64,000 nt of DNA. Origin: Metopolophium dirhodum (lineage: Eukaryota > Arthropoda > Insecta > Hemiptera > Aphididae). Location: the NCBI RefSeq assembly GCF_019925205.1, contig NC_083562.1, positions 15,686,001-15,750,000 on the forward strand, given 5' to 3'. The position numbers and the translations under genes are program-made. Each line of letters begins with the position of its first letter. Position 1 is the stretch's first letter. The notes below the pieces were generated by a model that ran no database searches, had not been told where the DNA came from, and saw nothing but the letters and a program-made list of their open reading frames with translations. This document shows, one piece after another, positions 13,894 to 27,150 of this stretch.

Positions 13894-16800
13894 TTTGCTC
13901 CTGACGTATACGAGTCGGGGCCGCGACAAAAGATTCAAAAGAGCGGACGTAATGTTTAAATGTTTTCCATTTATTTATTTTTTAATTAACTAATGATCGT
14001 AACCGAGACGTTTCGAGTGTGTTAGCCATTATATCATGTCCGTATTATAATATGGGTCCGAGAATAATAACGCTGTTCAAATATTATAACGTTTCACGTA
14101 ACAGTTGGGGGCACATGTGTGCCGGTGTATTCACTTGGGAATCGCACTGCAGCACTCCCACACGCGCGCGGCTTACAAAACGTATTCGGGGTGGAGCTTT
14201 TGCATTAGGAAAATAAAAATGAGATATAACACGGTCTAAAATGAGAACGATGGTAACAACTTACGGTTTGTGTGGCACGCGCGTTTATTATGTGGAACTT
14301 ATATACATTATATATTCGAAATTACACATAAATATACGGTCGAGGGTGGAAAAAAAATTGCAATAAAATCTCGAAACAACCGATTGGCTGGTATAACGAA
14401 CGCATGACGTATGTATATATATTTACACAGGCGATTGGAATAATGTTTACAAAAGTCTATTGTATTTATATCCATGTATTTCAAGAGGCAGTAAAAGTAG
14501 CTATACAAACACGCCTCTTCGATTGGCCGTCCATATGTAGTCTTGGACGTTATCCAAAGGAAACAATTTGCGGGTTAGAGCTCGGTTTCTTTTCGTTTAT
14601 TTTTATTATCATTTTTTTTTCATTCTATAAGGGAAAAAAATAACGGCTTTTGAACTTTATACAAACTTTCGAGGACCCGTGACTGTTGTCGATCCCGAAT
14701 GACATACAGCTTGCGTCGTTCAAGATGTGCAATAAATCTGTTCCCCTCAGCGTATGCGATACATGTATAGTAGGAATACTACTAACCCAGGAAGGATATT
14801 GCATGAGCGTGTATTTTTTAAAGTAGTGAAGAAACTGGTTATCTGTACGATACGCCACAACAGATGTATATAAAAATATGTATACCTAAACGTAATATCT
14901 CGCGGGAAAAAAATGTTTCGAAAAGGTCCTCTTACGTAACGTAGACATTTGAATAAAGGATTTCAATCACTATACTGGTTCCGAGGCAAAGTGAAATCTA
15001 CATTTTATTAACTTTTTTTTTCTTATTATTTTTGTTTCGTATACAGAAGATAGAAGCGATAGCGGTAATTTATAACGGATTACTTACGGATGTTGGGGAG
15101 AAAGGGGTACAGTAAAGTTGGAATAATATATCGCTTTGTCCCCCGAGTATTCAGGTATAAAATAACTACTGTTGGGGAGAAGGACAAACATTTTCCCAAA
15201 GGCCAGCATTTTTCTCATTTTCAACCGTTTATTTACGAGGCTTTTTAAAAACAAAAGCGCTTGCTTTACTTCACGAGCTTTTTTTATTTTTAATAGGATA
15301 TTTATTTCACCAAAAATTCCTAAAAACGAGTCATATATAAATAATAAAATAATTTACAGTACACTGTAATAATAGTAGGTAGCGGAATAGTAGGTACTTC
15401 ATTGGGCATTAAATACAATTTGTATGTTTCTTCACAATTAATACATTGCTAAAAAGTATTTATATAGGTATATCAACATAACATAGTAGGTATAACTGAT
15501 ATGCTGAGTAGGTATATGGTTAAAATATAAAACGCAACTTTTGGAATCGCGTAAATATTATTTTATAGTACCTTTATAATATTATATTCGTTGCTTTTAA
15601 ATTGATATTTTATATTAAATTGCATTGGGCAATATGGTTCTATATTGGATTTATTGCACTGGTCTATAGTACAGATTTATAATGTTGGGTTTTTCAATAA
15701 TCGTGTTCATTTTGGTTAAACGGTTTTCTATATTATGTGCTGAGAAACTTTATTTTATTAGTAAGTATGTACCATTTTTCGTTTCGGGACATTTGTTTTT
15801 CAATCCAATAAAATGCTGTTCTTTGTACAAATGATAAAGGTACCTACGTCTATTACATCTAAAATGTATTTTCCGAGTTTAATGTTCAGATCATAAAAAT
15901 AAAATGGATTATCCAAATATCCAATTGACCGTATCAACGAATTAACAAACATACAACAATGCATTTTTAAGTTAACTTATTCAGGTTTTGTACGTATACA
16001 TTAAGAATAATGTTTTTTATTTCTTCTCAAACAAACATTGGAAACACGTTTTAAATTTAACTCTGGCTATTGGTTTCGGGAATGTAGAGTAACCACCAAC
16101 TGCTATTTCGACAGTGAATTATATATCTTGAAAATCGGTATGTGTTTGGGCAACAGGTCAGAGGGATTCAAAACTAATGGATTTATTCGCAAAATGGGAT
16201 CCAATCGTTATTTAAAGGTCCCGACGTCTTGCACGAGCCAGATTTCCCTTTACCTTTTATCCGGTCACAGGAATTCTCTGGAGAGATGGGCCTATTTCGA
16301 AAGCTCATCCGTTTTAGTTCTTTTTTTCGTTTTATATCTTGATTTCCAACTGAAAATAATAGCACGGTAGTTTTGTAAATGTTTTTTTTTAACTTTTGAA
16401 GAAACAATCGATTTAATATACGAAATGTAACTACTTCGTTCTACATGAGACTTTTAATATTGTATAGGTTTCAAATATAAATTATGTATTGAAAATAATA
16501 ATTTATAGGTTACAGTAAGGTACACCACCTATAATTATTATTTTTAAATTGTATCAGTAAAAGAGTAGTGGTTATGAATATAATATAAATTTTACATTAT
16601 AAGATGACATTTGTCAACGTTTGAAATATTCGAAAACATTTGTACTTTTATAAGTTAAATCCCATTTACGTATATAGTAATAGTCATATACAACATAATA
16701 TAATGGGATAGGAATTCGTGATTTGGAACTTTTGTCGTGAAACAGTACGTCAGATAAAATCCAATAATTACTGAGTAGTCATATTAGTCATATTAGTAGT

Positions 16801-17805
16801 CATTATTATTAAAGTTTGAAAAGTTTGCTAAGTTTTCGTGTAAAATCATCCACTTCATAAATGTTTTAATAGGCACCTTTATACATTATACGTGTCGATT
16901 CACGTTTCGTTAAACACGTAGAAATACGTTTCTGAAATCATTGAACCGCGCGTTATAAATTAACCATATATTTTGTACATTATTATTTTATTACTATTGT
17001 TGTTGTTGAATTGTACGTTTGGAAGTCGTCATATGCGTCGTTTTAATAAGTATAATGTAATGTTATGGTACAGCTAATTATATTTTTATCGTTAAGGTGT
17101 CGCCGGTGACGCGACGTATATACCAGGAGGTAGCTATAATAATATTATACATTGTGCGTGTACGATCGTATAAATTATATTATATTATAATATTATTGTG
17201 TTCAGCTGGGTCGTCTATATAAACATAATACTGTTTAAAAACATAATAATATCGTACACGTTTTGGAGGCATTTCTCGTCCTGAAACAATATTTGGATTC
17301 AATTACCGCGTAAATTGTTGCGAGTCATCGGGGCGTGCATTGTTATTGCTACACGGACACGATCAAGAATCGTCTCTATTTAGGGAGGATGGCTTCTGTG
17401 TGCGTATATTGTTACGATGATGTACAACAGTCGTAGTAGGTAGCCAGCGCATATATTATTATTCAATATACATATTATATTATTATAATCGAACGTATGT
17501 GGTGGCTAGTCGACATAGGCTCACAGCAGTGTTTGTGCGTGTGACACAGTTTCATTGTGTATATGAGATGGCCAACCGAACGCGTGCGCGACATACGGAC
17601 AACGACGACCATAGAAGGCCATAATATATGTATATATTATGTACCGGGCGATGCACGTTATAATAATATTATAACATTATAATATATTATAATGGTATTC
17701 TTGTAACGACAACGTGACGGACCAGAAATCCGGAATAGGTCGAATGTCTTGTGCGAATGGGCGCGATCATTTATCCCAAAATCGGGAGAGACGGAATTCT
17801 TTCGT

Positions 17806-17871
17806 GAAAATTGAAAAAAAAACTTCATAATGTTATACCACCTAATTCGCTCGATTTTTTTTTCAATTTTC
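17806..17871. repeat. Perfect 17-bp inverted repeat with 32-nt loop
   Basis: The arm GAAAATTGAAAAAAAAA at 17806-17822 is the exact reverse complement of 17855-17871. The loop is 32 nt of mixed sequence. It could be the core of a snap-back MITE or a structured intronic element; no target duplication was recognised. Confidence 0.6.
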
Positions 17872-20562
17872 AATCGCTCTGTGAAAGGAAATGTATTTAG
17901 TTTTAAGACTAATCGACTAATCAATTTGTCCAAGTAGGTAGTAGGTATGTAATTCAATTAAATATGGCTTTATTAGGACACTTTTTGTGTTGATGGCAAA
18001 CCTGCATATGATGGGTACTTGCAATATTACATATTATACTCATATTAGACATATAACTATGTGTATGCAAGCCGCAAACGTATAAAATTTAGTAATAATA
18101 TTTATACATATAAACGGTGTGAATATTATTTATTATAGATAATACGACGTGTCGATCATCATTAATCGAGAAACTTTTAATACTAGAGATCAATTGATAC
18201 TCGAGATGATAATGATAATAAGTAATAACATAGTACCTAGTAGTCTTTCATTTCTCTTCCAGCGTGTCTCTAGTATAAAATAGTAGTTTGTAAAATAATA
18301 ATTACACGAAATTATAATTTTATTGATTAATAAAATATTATCGTGTCTGCAGGTTACCGCTGAATAATAATGGACATTATCCCTATAACTACTATGCGCG
18401 TGCCGTATCAGTTGATTAAATCTTACAATACATAATATGATATAATATTTAAATTGGATTCAATTAGAAATTGTAGATCCCGAGCCTAAGGCGCATAGAT
18501 GAGAATCGATCTTTGTATTCGATTCAGTGGAAAAAAAACGATTGTATCGGCCCACGCATCATTGTGCGTTATTAGATAAATGCTGATAGTGTAATAATTA
18601 TTATAATAATATGTAGGTATTACCATAATATTTGTAACAAAATTTAATATAAAAATTTCTTACCGTTTTCAGTTTGTTACATAATAATATTATGTAGGTA
18701 TAGGGAAAAAAATTGGGAATCGCTCTTCGGATTCAATAATATACAGTTCTTGCGCACCATAATTTGTCCGTAGTATACCTATATAGGTTAGGTACCTATG
18801 TTATGGGCGTCGAAAATATTACCGCACACATGGCAGCAACTCACCGTCGTTGAACTATTATACATATCGCATATTGTCGATCTCATTAATAATTACCGTA
18901 TCAACGTTCGCCCGCTGTAAGATTATATTTTATAGGTTTTTTTTTGTTGGTAATTTTAACTCGCACCGCCCGTTTAAGGATAGTAAAATATTGTTGGCAA
19001 TATTAGGTGTACAAAATTATATCTCGGTCGCCGACGTAACAGGACGAAACCAGTTATTCGCCACATTATAATTCATTTATCGTGTGTGCCGAGAGAACAC
19101 GTGTTTTCCGAAACCTTAGGGAAAACAAGACGAAACACATCGCGTGCAGAGTGTAACCGTGTGTTTTAATAGCAATTACGTGTAATAAAAGAATTATTAT
19201 GTACGCTTGTCGAACTCGCGCGCGGCGCTGCACACTGCTCTTATCGATACGGTCCGCACAATAATATACGCACACGCCAGGTCCATATTATTATTATAGT
19301 GTACAGTTGTACACGTATATGTACTATACCTAATATGTAAGACTACGGTATCCGGTTACCACCTCTTGACTTGCCACCTTCTGCAGTCTCTCTTTGCGCT
19401 CTCGGTGAAAACAGTCAGTGTTGAGGTCGGGAACAAGTGGTCTCGTGGGAGAGATTTATGTCCGCCTGCAAATGAAGCGCTGCACAGGGATGGGTACAAT
19501 ATTCGTTCTGCTTCGATCTTCCACATTGTTGTTGTTTTGTAAATATTATCTCGGGTTGTCCGAACCAACGTTTTTGCTAGCGGTTCTTTATCACGGCAAT
19601 CGTACGGTTGCTTTTTTTCATTTCCAGAAACCCCCGCGTACGTGATCCACTTGAGTGTATTTATATCGTTAAATTATTATTATGATGACAATATTAAACG
19701 CACATTTATATCTTATCTGCCGGTTGTTGATAAAAAATTAAAGAAATAAAAAACATTTTGCCGGCTATTGTGAAGCTGAAAACTTCAGCGTTTCATATCA
19801 ATATTTTGTAATATAAGTATCAGCTGTTTATGGAACGTTTCGTAGTACGTAGTATTGTTATGTTCCGTTACAATATTACACAATATAGGTATGATTATAT
19901 TACATACAATAGATTTGTACGGTCTATCGGCGGATTGTGTTCAAATGGTTAAGCGTAGGTGGTACTTATCAGATTTAACTTTCGTATACATTATCGATTT
20001 TAAGTTTTGTTCACAGTTTTCTTTTCTATAATTAATAATATTGTCAAAAGAAGTAAAATAACACTGTTGTGGTTTTACTTTTCTCGCGATTGACCAAGAG
20101 AATCCATCTCATAGTCTATACAATATAACATTTCCCCCCTCTATTTTTTCCCGTGACACGTACAGTGAAGTGTCAATACCAATACACTGCACTCGACTTG
20201 GTTTAATGAAAGCTCGTCTTCGCCTCAGGGGAAATTTTTGGAAAAGCTCTGTCGATGTTTTTTCCCCGTTCTTCCTCTCCTGAACGCGATGACAAAAGCC
20301 TAAGTATTAATTGCCTTCAGGGCGTGCAAAACCCCATCAACCGCACAAAATATGATACGTGTCGAAAATAGCAATAAGCTCTCTACGAAATACCGAAAAT
20401 ACAACTAATTTTAAACCTCTGCGTATATTAACCCTGCCGCTTCTTCTCTAATAAGTAATAACCATCTCCGTCTAGTTGTGTATTTGCACGTGTTCATTAT
20501 TAGGTGGTTCAAATAATAATACCGAGGATAATACTTACTGTTTGTTTTTGTTTTCTCTGCAG

Positions 20563-20625
20563 ATTACTATCGTGTCTGCTGTCCAACGTCGCGATTTCAT
20601 CGCCATTCTATCGAATACTGATCAG
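20563..20625 (+). other. Exon-like segment, 63 bp, in-frame
   Basis: A strong acceptor (long pyrimidine tract then CTCTGCAG) precedes it, and CAG|GTAATA follows. The 63 bp are open in frame 1 (ITIVSAVQRRDF, then IAILSNTDQ). Its length is a multiple of three, so it could be a cassette exon. No neighbour exon or homologue was recognised. Confidence 0.25.
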
Positions 20626-20938
20626 GTAATAATACAGAAAAAACTCGATTGTTTTAGTAATTTATTGGTTGTAATTTGATTTTTAATTTTATGCATGATA
20701 TTATATTTGTGTATAATGAGGCGTTAATGGACATTCCCAATTTTCTACATCACACGTCTTATTGGCACCCTTGCGGCGTACGCTCAGCGGTTGATAATAA
20801 TATATGCATAACGCATTATGAATGTTATGTTCGCAATAAACGTCAAGGCACGGGCCTACGACGAAATATTTCGTCCAAAAAGGGGGGTAACCGGAATCCC
20901 TTTGTGCCGGATAATAATAATGCGGCCTGAGCTAGTAT

Positions 20939-20957
20939 AAAAAAAAAAAAAAAAAAC
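20939..20957 (+). repeat. 19-nt poly(A) run
   Basis: An uninterrupted A run lies about 100 nt after an AATAAA at 20836. This could be the tail of a retroposed sequence, but no flanking target duplication was found. Confidence 0.7.
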
Positions 20958-23432
20958 ATCTGCGATTAAATTGTCAACGGGGCAGCTGCGATTTAGAGAC
21001 CATTGACGAATAAAACCAAAGCCTTTTGTTTCTCCGAGGGATCCCTTTTTTTTTGGTCACGGACCCACGTGGATACGCTCGTCCGTATACGTAGTATAGA
21101 TTTTTTATATCGGAAAACTGCCCTTTAGCTTTTGTTCGTATAGTTTTTAGTAATATTTTTTTTTACGAGTGGGTCTGAAGCATTACCGTAATACCTAGTT
21201 GTTCAAATATTACTTGAAGTCACTAACCTTTTCAATTTCAAGTAAAATATGAATAAACATAATTAATTGTGCATACTAGGTATATGGAGCTTATTTATTG
21301 AAGTAGTAAAGGGTTCTGACTGTTTATTTAAAGTGGCTGCAGTGTAACGTAAGAAGCGATTATTGAACATTTCAAATCGCTTGTTTCATCATATTTATAT
21401 TTATTATTCGATAAATAATTCCTCTCAGAAATGAGCGAGGAGATGAGGGTGAATTCTTCATTTAATATACTTTAAATGTCATCCATACTTCCGTATGATA
21501 CTTTCCACAATCAATTTCCGTTTTGAAAAATGAATTTAATAGTATATAAATTAATATTTACTTTTTATTTATGGAAGATGGATTAGATATGGAAATAACA
21601 TCTGAATGATTTGTAAATTGAGAATTAACTTTCGAAATATATTATATTAAATTAAAACTTTTAAAATTTACCAATATAGTTATGTTACATTTGTATTTTT
21701 CATGGAAAATGCGTATTTAGTTTCAATAAAAATATTTCATTCGACTATTTATTGTATCAATTATTGTATTACTAAATCGTCTCACTAATTGTTTTAAAGT
21801 AGGTACTAGACAATCTATGATTTGCTCTATTCATTTGATTGTTATTTTGTAAACAAATTAATTTTTCATTTTTATTTACTTTATGTTTGTACATTAGAAC
21901 AATGAAAAAAATTAACAAAGTTAAATAATTTATACAACATTATAGTAAACATTACATATTTACATTACTAGAAATACTTATATTTAAGTATTGCTTGTTG
22001 ATTGAGTTGTATTTTTGAAGTTTCAATTTACCAGTGATAAAGAAATACTTTTACATCATAATATAATATATATTTTAATCCGTATAACTTATTTGTTAAA
22101 TTAAAAAAAATAATCGAATATCGGTTTAACTTTTTCTGGATATAGTGTCATGGCATATTATATCTTTTTAATGATAAATAATACTTAATTATTTATTTAA
22201 TTGTCAAATTATAATCGGTGAGAGGTAATATATTATATTTTGTGAAACCTCATTCATTTTTCGACAGTGGTAACATTATTCATAACAGTTGATTAAAATT
22301 AATTATGAAAAGCTTTCGCATGAAAAAAATGCATAAATTACTTAATTCCAGCTATGTAAATTTGCCGACTCAGTTGAATAAAACATTTGTGTATTTTCTT
22401 CCGTGGCGGTGCCTAAAATATTTTCGGCTAATTTTCTAATGCCATAATATTCTATTCTACGCCGTCATAATGACGCTATACACACAGTCCGTATTATCGT
22501 GTACAGTAGGGTTGTTATTTTTCCGGTCTTTCTCTATTTTTCCAATGTAATGAATGATGTGTATAATAATAGTATGTACGCGAAAACATTGTGCCAGGAG
22601 GGGCCAAACACAATAAATGTAGAACTCGAAGCAGAACATGCATAGTCAAATCCATCCCATTGTTGGGCCCTGTGTAATAATTTATGTCTGGTTGTACGTG
22701 TAAGCGTTATGGTGGAAATTTACGGCATTTAGCCCGTGTTTTGGCGGTTCAAACGTTACCCTGGGGCGTCACTAAGCCCGATGTACCGAAAGGTGTTGAT
22801 ATCGTATGGGGAAAAAACAGCAACATCACTACGGCATAATAAATTAGACATAATCCAATGGAATCGCAAAAACGGACACATCACGGTAAATTAAAACCAC
22901 TAGCGAATTCGTTCGGTTTAGTATATCGGGAAATTAAAAATTACTACGCTGTCCGATTATCATTGACGCTTACCTATGATTAATTTTAGTCGATTAATAT
23001 TGAAGTATTATAACGCAAAGGTAAAAACATATTGCATTTAATTCACGACAAAATATTATATATAATAATTAGTATTATTACCTATATCGACATGAAAACT
23101 TCCAAGAATCGAATTAATATTTATATTAAAATCAATTAAAAGGTATAACAGTGTCATTGAAACAGCGCATCTAATATTAATAATAACCATTTTTAATTTT
23201 GAAATTTCTTAAGCACTATTGTTCAAATGTGGACTCTGAGTATACTCATGCACATAAAACATCAAAACGACATCAGTTAAAGGGACCTTACAGGAATGTA
23301 TAAGTCTTCGCTATTTAATAAATTAATATTGAACATTTGTACCATACATTATTGCATCGTTCGTGATTATTATATCCGATACAATGGGGAAAAAATCAAT
23401 TTGTCAATGTCGTAGGAAAGGATTATCCAGCA

Positions 23433-23680
23433 TAGGAGGAGGTCCTGGACGTACTGAATCCCTTTGACTTGTATGATGCCCCAGAATGCTATCATGTTGA
23501 ACGATGTGAACGCACATGACCCTCGGTGGGCCTGCTAGTGACCCCTACGCTCCGGCCAATATTCCGACCGGTGGACCGGTGGTCAACCCGCATTTAATCT
23601 AATAAAACAGTTTCATTGTAAACATCGAGCAGCTGACACCCAAACTAGGTGGCCAGCCGCCAATAATAATAATAATAATT
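23433..23680 (+). pseudogene. Coding-like remnant ending in AATAAA and an (AAT)n tail, possibly a truncated retroelement
   Basis: The stretch is more GC-rich than its surroundings. One frame is open after a TAG up to a TGA at 23517-23519 and reads LNPFDLYDAPECYHVERCER. A second frame starts at an overlapping ATG (23516) and reads 28 residues to a TAA at 23600, including PYAPANIPTGGPVVNPHLI. An AATAAA follows at 23601, and an (AAT)n run closes the segment at 23662-23680. Amino-acid composition is natural in both frames, which suggests one former frame broken by a frameshift. Some non-LTR retrotransposons end in such simple repeats. The family was not recognised and no enzyme motif remains. Confidence 0.25.
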
Positions 23681-24294
23681 CTTTTGGACCTTTTGAATGG
23701 ATTTAACAACGAACGTGAGATATGTTTTTATGAAAATAAAAGAACCCCGGGACGAATCGAATTTGAAATGTGAAAAATATATATTACGGTGATAAATATA
23801 TCAATTACATGTATACAATGATTTGTGTGTCTGGTTGTCACTATGTACACGAGTTCGGAGCACACGTCCAATGTAACTCGACGCAACTATGATTTTATTG
23901 GGGTTATTGATGATTGCATTTAGATGTTGACCCACACCATCCGCCAGTCGTCGGGACCACCGAATACCGATAATAATAACTAATTTTACTCTAGAAAATG
24001 TAGGTAATAATTCTTCAAGTAGAAAATTATATTATACATACACGTGTACCTATATTTTAGATAATATTTATTCATTAAATATTTTATTGTTATTGATGTT
24101 TTCGTGTCGTGAATAAAATATTTTGTTCTTAGTAAACGAAGTTGAAGTAAAATATTTTAAATAATATTATGACGTGCTTGCCTATGCCGTGTTAAAAAAA
24201 CACATTTATATATTATGCATTTTTAGTAAGTGCAGATGTTGTTACAATGCTCAGAATTCTCTGTAACACACTATATATTTTCATTAACGATTAC

Positions 24295-24333
24295 CTGTCG
24301 TTGTTTCTTTTGTTGCTTTAGCCGTAGCAGAAT
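24295..24333 (-). other. Exon-like 39-bp microexon, in-frame
   Basis: On the minus strand the acceptor TATTTTATTTTGCCACAG precedes it and the donor CAG|GTAATC follows. The 39 bp are symmetric; one open frame reads SATAKATKETTT with phase 1 at both ends. A second frame is also open, which weakens the case. The opposite strand also shows an acceptor-like TTTTGTTGCTTTAG here, so the strand is not certain. Confidence 0.25.
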
Positions 24334-27090
24334 CTGTGGCAAAATAAAATATTATAATATAATATATATCTGAAGTCCTAAATGCCGGTTCATCACAATC
24401 CGGTTTTTAAACTAGTTTATTAAAAATAAATCTTTCAAACCCGGATAATACTTATAACAATATAATATTTAAACATTTTAGACAGCATTTTAGTACAATC
24501 TGATTGTAAAAGAGGATGTCTACCCAGAAATGCAATTTTGACTAATAACTGTAACATTGTAAATTTTTAACATTTTTACATTTGTATTAATAACCTGCTG
24601 ATGTATCTATAATACTATTATTATATGTAATACTTTTTGTTAAACAATCGAAAATCAGTTTCAATTTAAATCAATTGCTAATAAATTGTTGTACACAGAT
24701 GACAAATATGTCACCGTAAAATAATTCGTCGATTGGCCAATATATAAAATATATATAATATATTATTGTAGTGTTGTATATAATAATAATAATAATAATA
24801 AATTGTAGGAATACGTATACAATTCATCGTGTCTGATCATTTGATTGCGTTATTCATTTATGTCGGGGTGTATAGGACTCGGGTCAGTACGAGGTTAAAA
24901 TAATATTATTCGGGCCGAGTTTTTTTGTTACGCTTACAATGGACATTATGAATTATCACAAATCGTAATATTGTGCGTCGGACGCGTCGCGACGTTATAT
25001 TACAGTTCAATTTGCATAAAACGTCATTGCTATTATTGTCAAAACGATTGTATCTCTCGGTGCGCGCCCATGAGCACACGCGGCAACAAGCAAATCGCGT
25101 GTAACGAAATCCTCCAACGCAAAAGCTGTGTGTTACATACGGAAAACGTATGTAATATTTTACCTGAGATGTGATAAATACGCAACGTTGAATTATTATT
25201 ATTATCGATACACGCGAGATTATTTTTTATTATTTTTATCTCCGCGTTAAAAAATGTAATATTATAATAATATCACAATATTATAATATGAATTATTATT
25301 AAAACGCCCACGCGGGCACCACATGCGCGCACCTTCGGCGACGATTAAGCCCGTTTTTGTAATGCGTTCGACGACAACGGTTAAGTACGATATAATGTGC
25401 CTAACATGAATATGTCTCGGACGGTCAGACCAAGCATCGGTCGTATCGCGAGTTGCGTCGTCTATAATAATAATAATAATAATAATGGTAGGTATAAGGT
25501 ATCGCTTGCGTGTTTTCTTTCATCGGTCCACCATTTTTGGAATAAAATAACCATTAAAATAACGCATCGTGCTTTTTTACGCCCGGCTTATCGCGTTCAC
25601 CGATCGAAAGTTATGTTTATATTCAAATCCAAAAAGAATTATATTTTATTTTATTAAGATGTGTAAACCGTTGTTATCCCTCCTCCCTGCATTGCAACGG
25701 CCACCCGGTTTGTTTAAATCCCGTAAATAATGTTCTTTAATGAAATTGTCTTGCAAATTTTATTCATAAATAAACTGGAATTCTCATTTTTTATTTACTA
25801 CTTTATTTATTTTCTTTTGTTACGTACACAAATCCTATGATTTGCTATAATGCAGCTATGCATAATATATCGTAGTGAATATAATATAGCGCTCGTTCGC
25901 TGCGTGTGACTAAACGCATTGCAACAGTGTATAGTAACTACCACAAATAATAAATAAAAACGAGATTTTCGTCTTATCTGAAAATATTTAGTAGTAGTTT
26001 ATAAAAAAAATATTATAATAGCAACGTCAGAACACTCTGAACAGATATATGTCACCGAGTCATTTATATACTTATGACTCTACAATGCGTGTTTCATGTA
26101 TTTAGGTGTTCCATTGATTGTCTGGTGCAGATGTAATGTTTTCGGGGTTTGATCACACTATTGTTTATATTGTTACTTATCAACACGTACATTATTTTAT
26201 GTGTTCGTAGTATCATAAATATAAATTTATTGACCATATTTGTTTCTGCTATCACCGGATACGCAGTACAAAACCTAATATAATTTATCTTGACATATTT
26301 TTTATTAGGATTTAAAAAATATTTAAACTTCAGCAATGTACACTCGATAAATGATATTATTATTTTACATTCACTTATCATTAAACATGCTTAATTTGAC
26401 TATTTTATTATACATTTTCAAAACAAATATTTTATTTTGTTTTTAATTTTTTTGACTTTTTAGATGTTGGTAATATTTGTTTATTATTGGTAATAATGGA
26501 ATTTTAAATAATTACTAAAAATACTGGATATTGTGATATCTACCTAATATCAGATTCCGGTAATGACCGGTTTACAAAAACATCGTCTGCTCTGGTACTT
26601 GTTTATAATATATAATATTATGTAGGTAGATATAATTATATTCTTTTATAATAGTACAGCACAAATATTTGATTTGTGTCGATGGGTAACTATTGCAGAT
26701 ACTTGAACAACGGTTTTATTTTTGTCCGTGAGTATTTTTGTAGATTAAACTATTTTACAATTTCAAATTAATTAAATTTCACTTTGTGATAGTACTTATG
26801 AACACTCTTCGATAGAAAAGTATCTTTAGTATTCGTTTCGAGTGTTTCTTTTTAAAAACAAAGGCCAAAGTGGATTAATACCATTAACTAGATGGCCGAT
26901 GGACAATAGAAGGTGTGTGTAGCGGAATCGACGCAAAAGTTGCTGCCGTTACATTTGTAAAGTTCCCGAGGAAAAGTGCACCCTTGGGGTCGGCCAACAA
27001 TGGGCGAACCGCTAAATAATTTGGTGTAGGGGTGAAGGTAAATGACTGCTATGTACAACTGCTCCGCATCAACATTGCCAATGTATACAT

Positions 27091-27150
27091 TTACACACAC
27101 ACACACTCACTTACATATACACACATACGCACACACACGAACGAACGTTC
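27091..27150. repeat. Degenerate CA-rich repeat
   Basis: CA dinucleotides are interrupted by ACT, ATA and GAACGAACG units. No coding evidence. Confidence 0.8.

Larger units (their letters stand above)
12476..20562. other. AT-rich non-coding stretch
   Basis: It holds the hairpin at 17.8 kb, small palindromes near 13.62 kb and scattered TAGGTA words. The 110-codon frame at 16038-16370 shows no domain. A strong acceptor near 18262 leads straight to stops in every frame. Confidence 0.55.

Noticed and set aside
14431..14490. Exon-like stretch between TTTACACAG and GCA|GTAAAA
   Set aside because: The donor is weak and the frame continues open past it, so the splice evidence is not specific.
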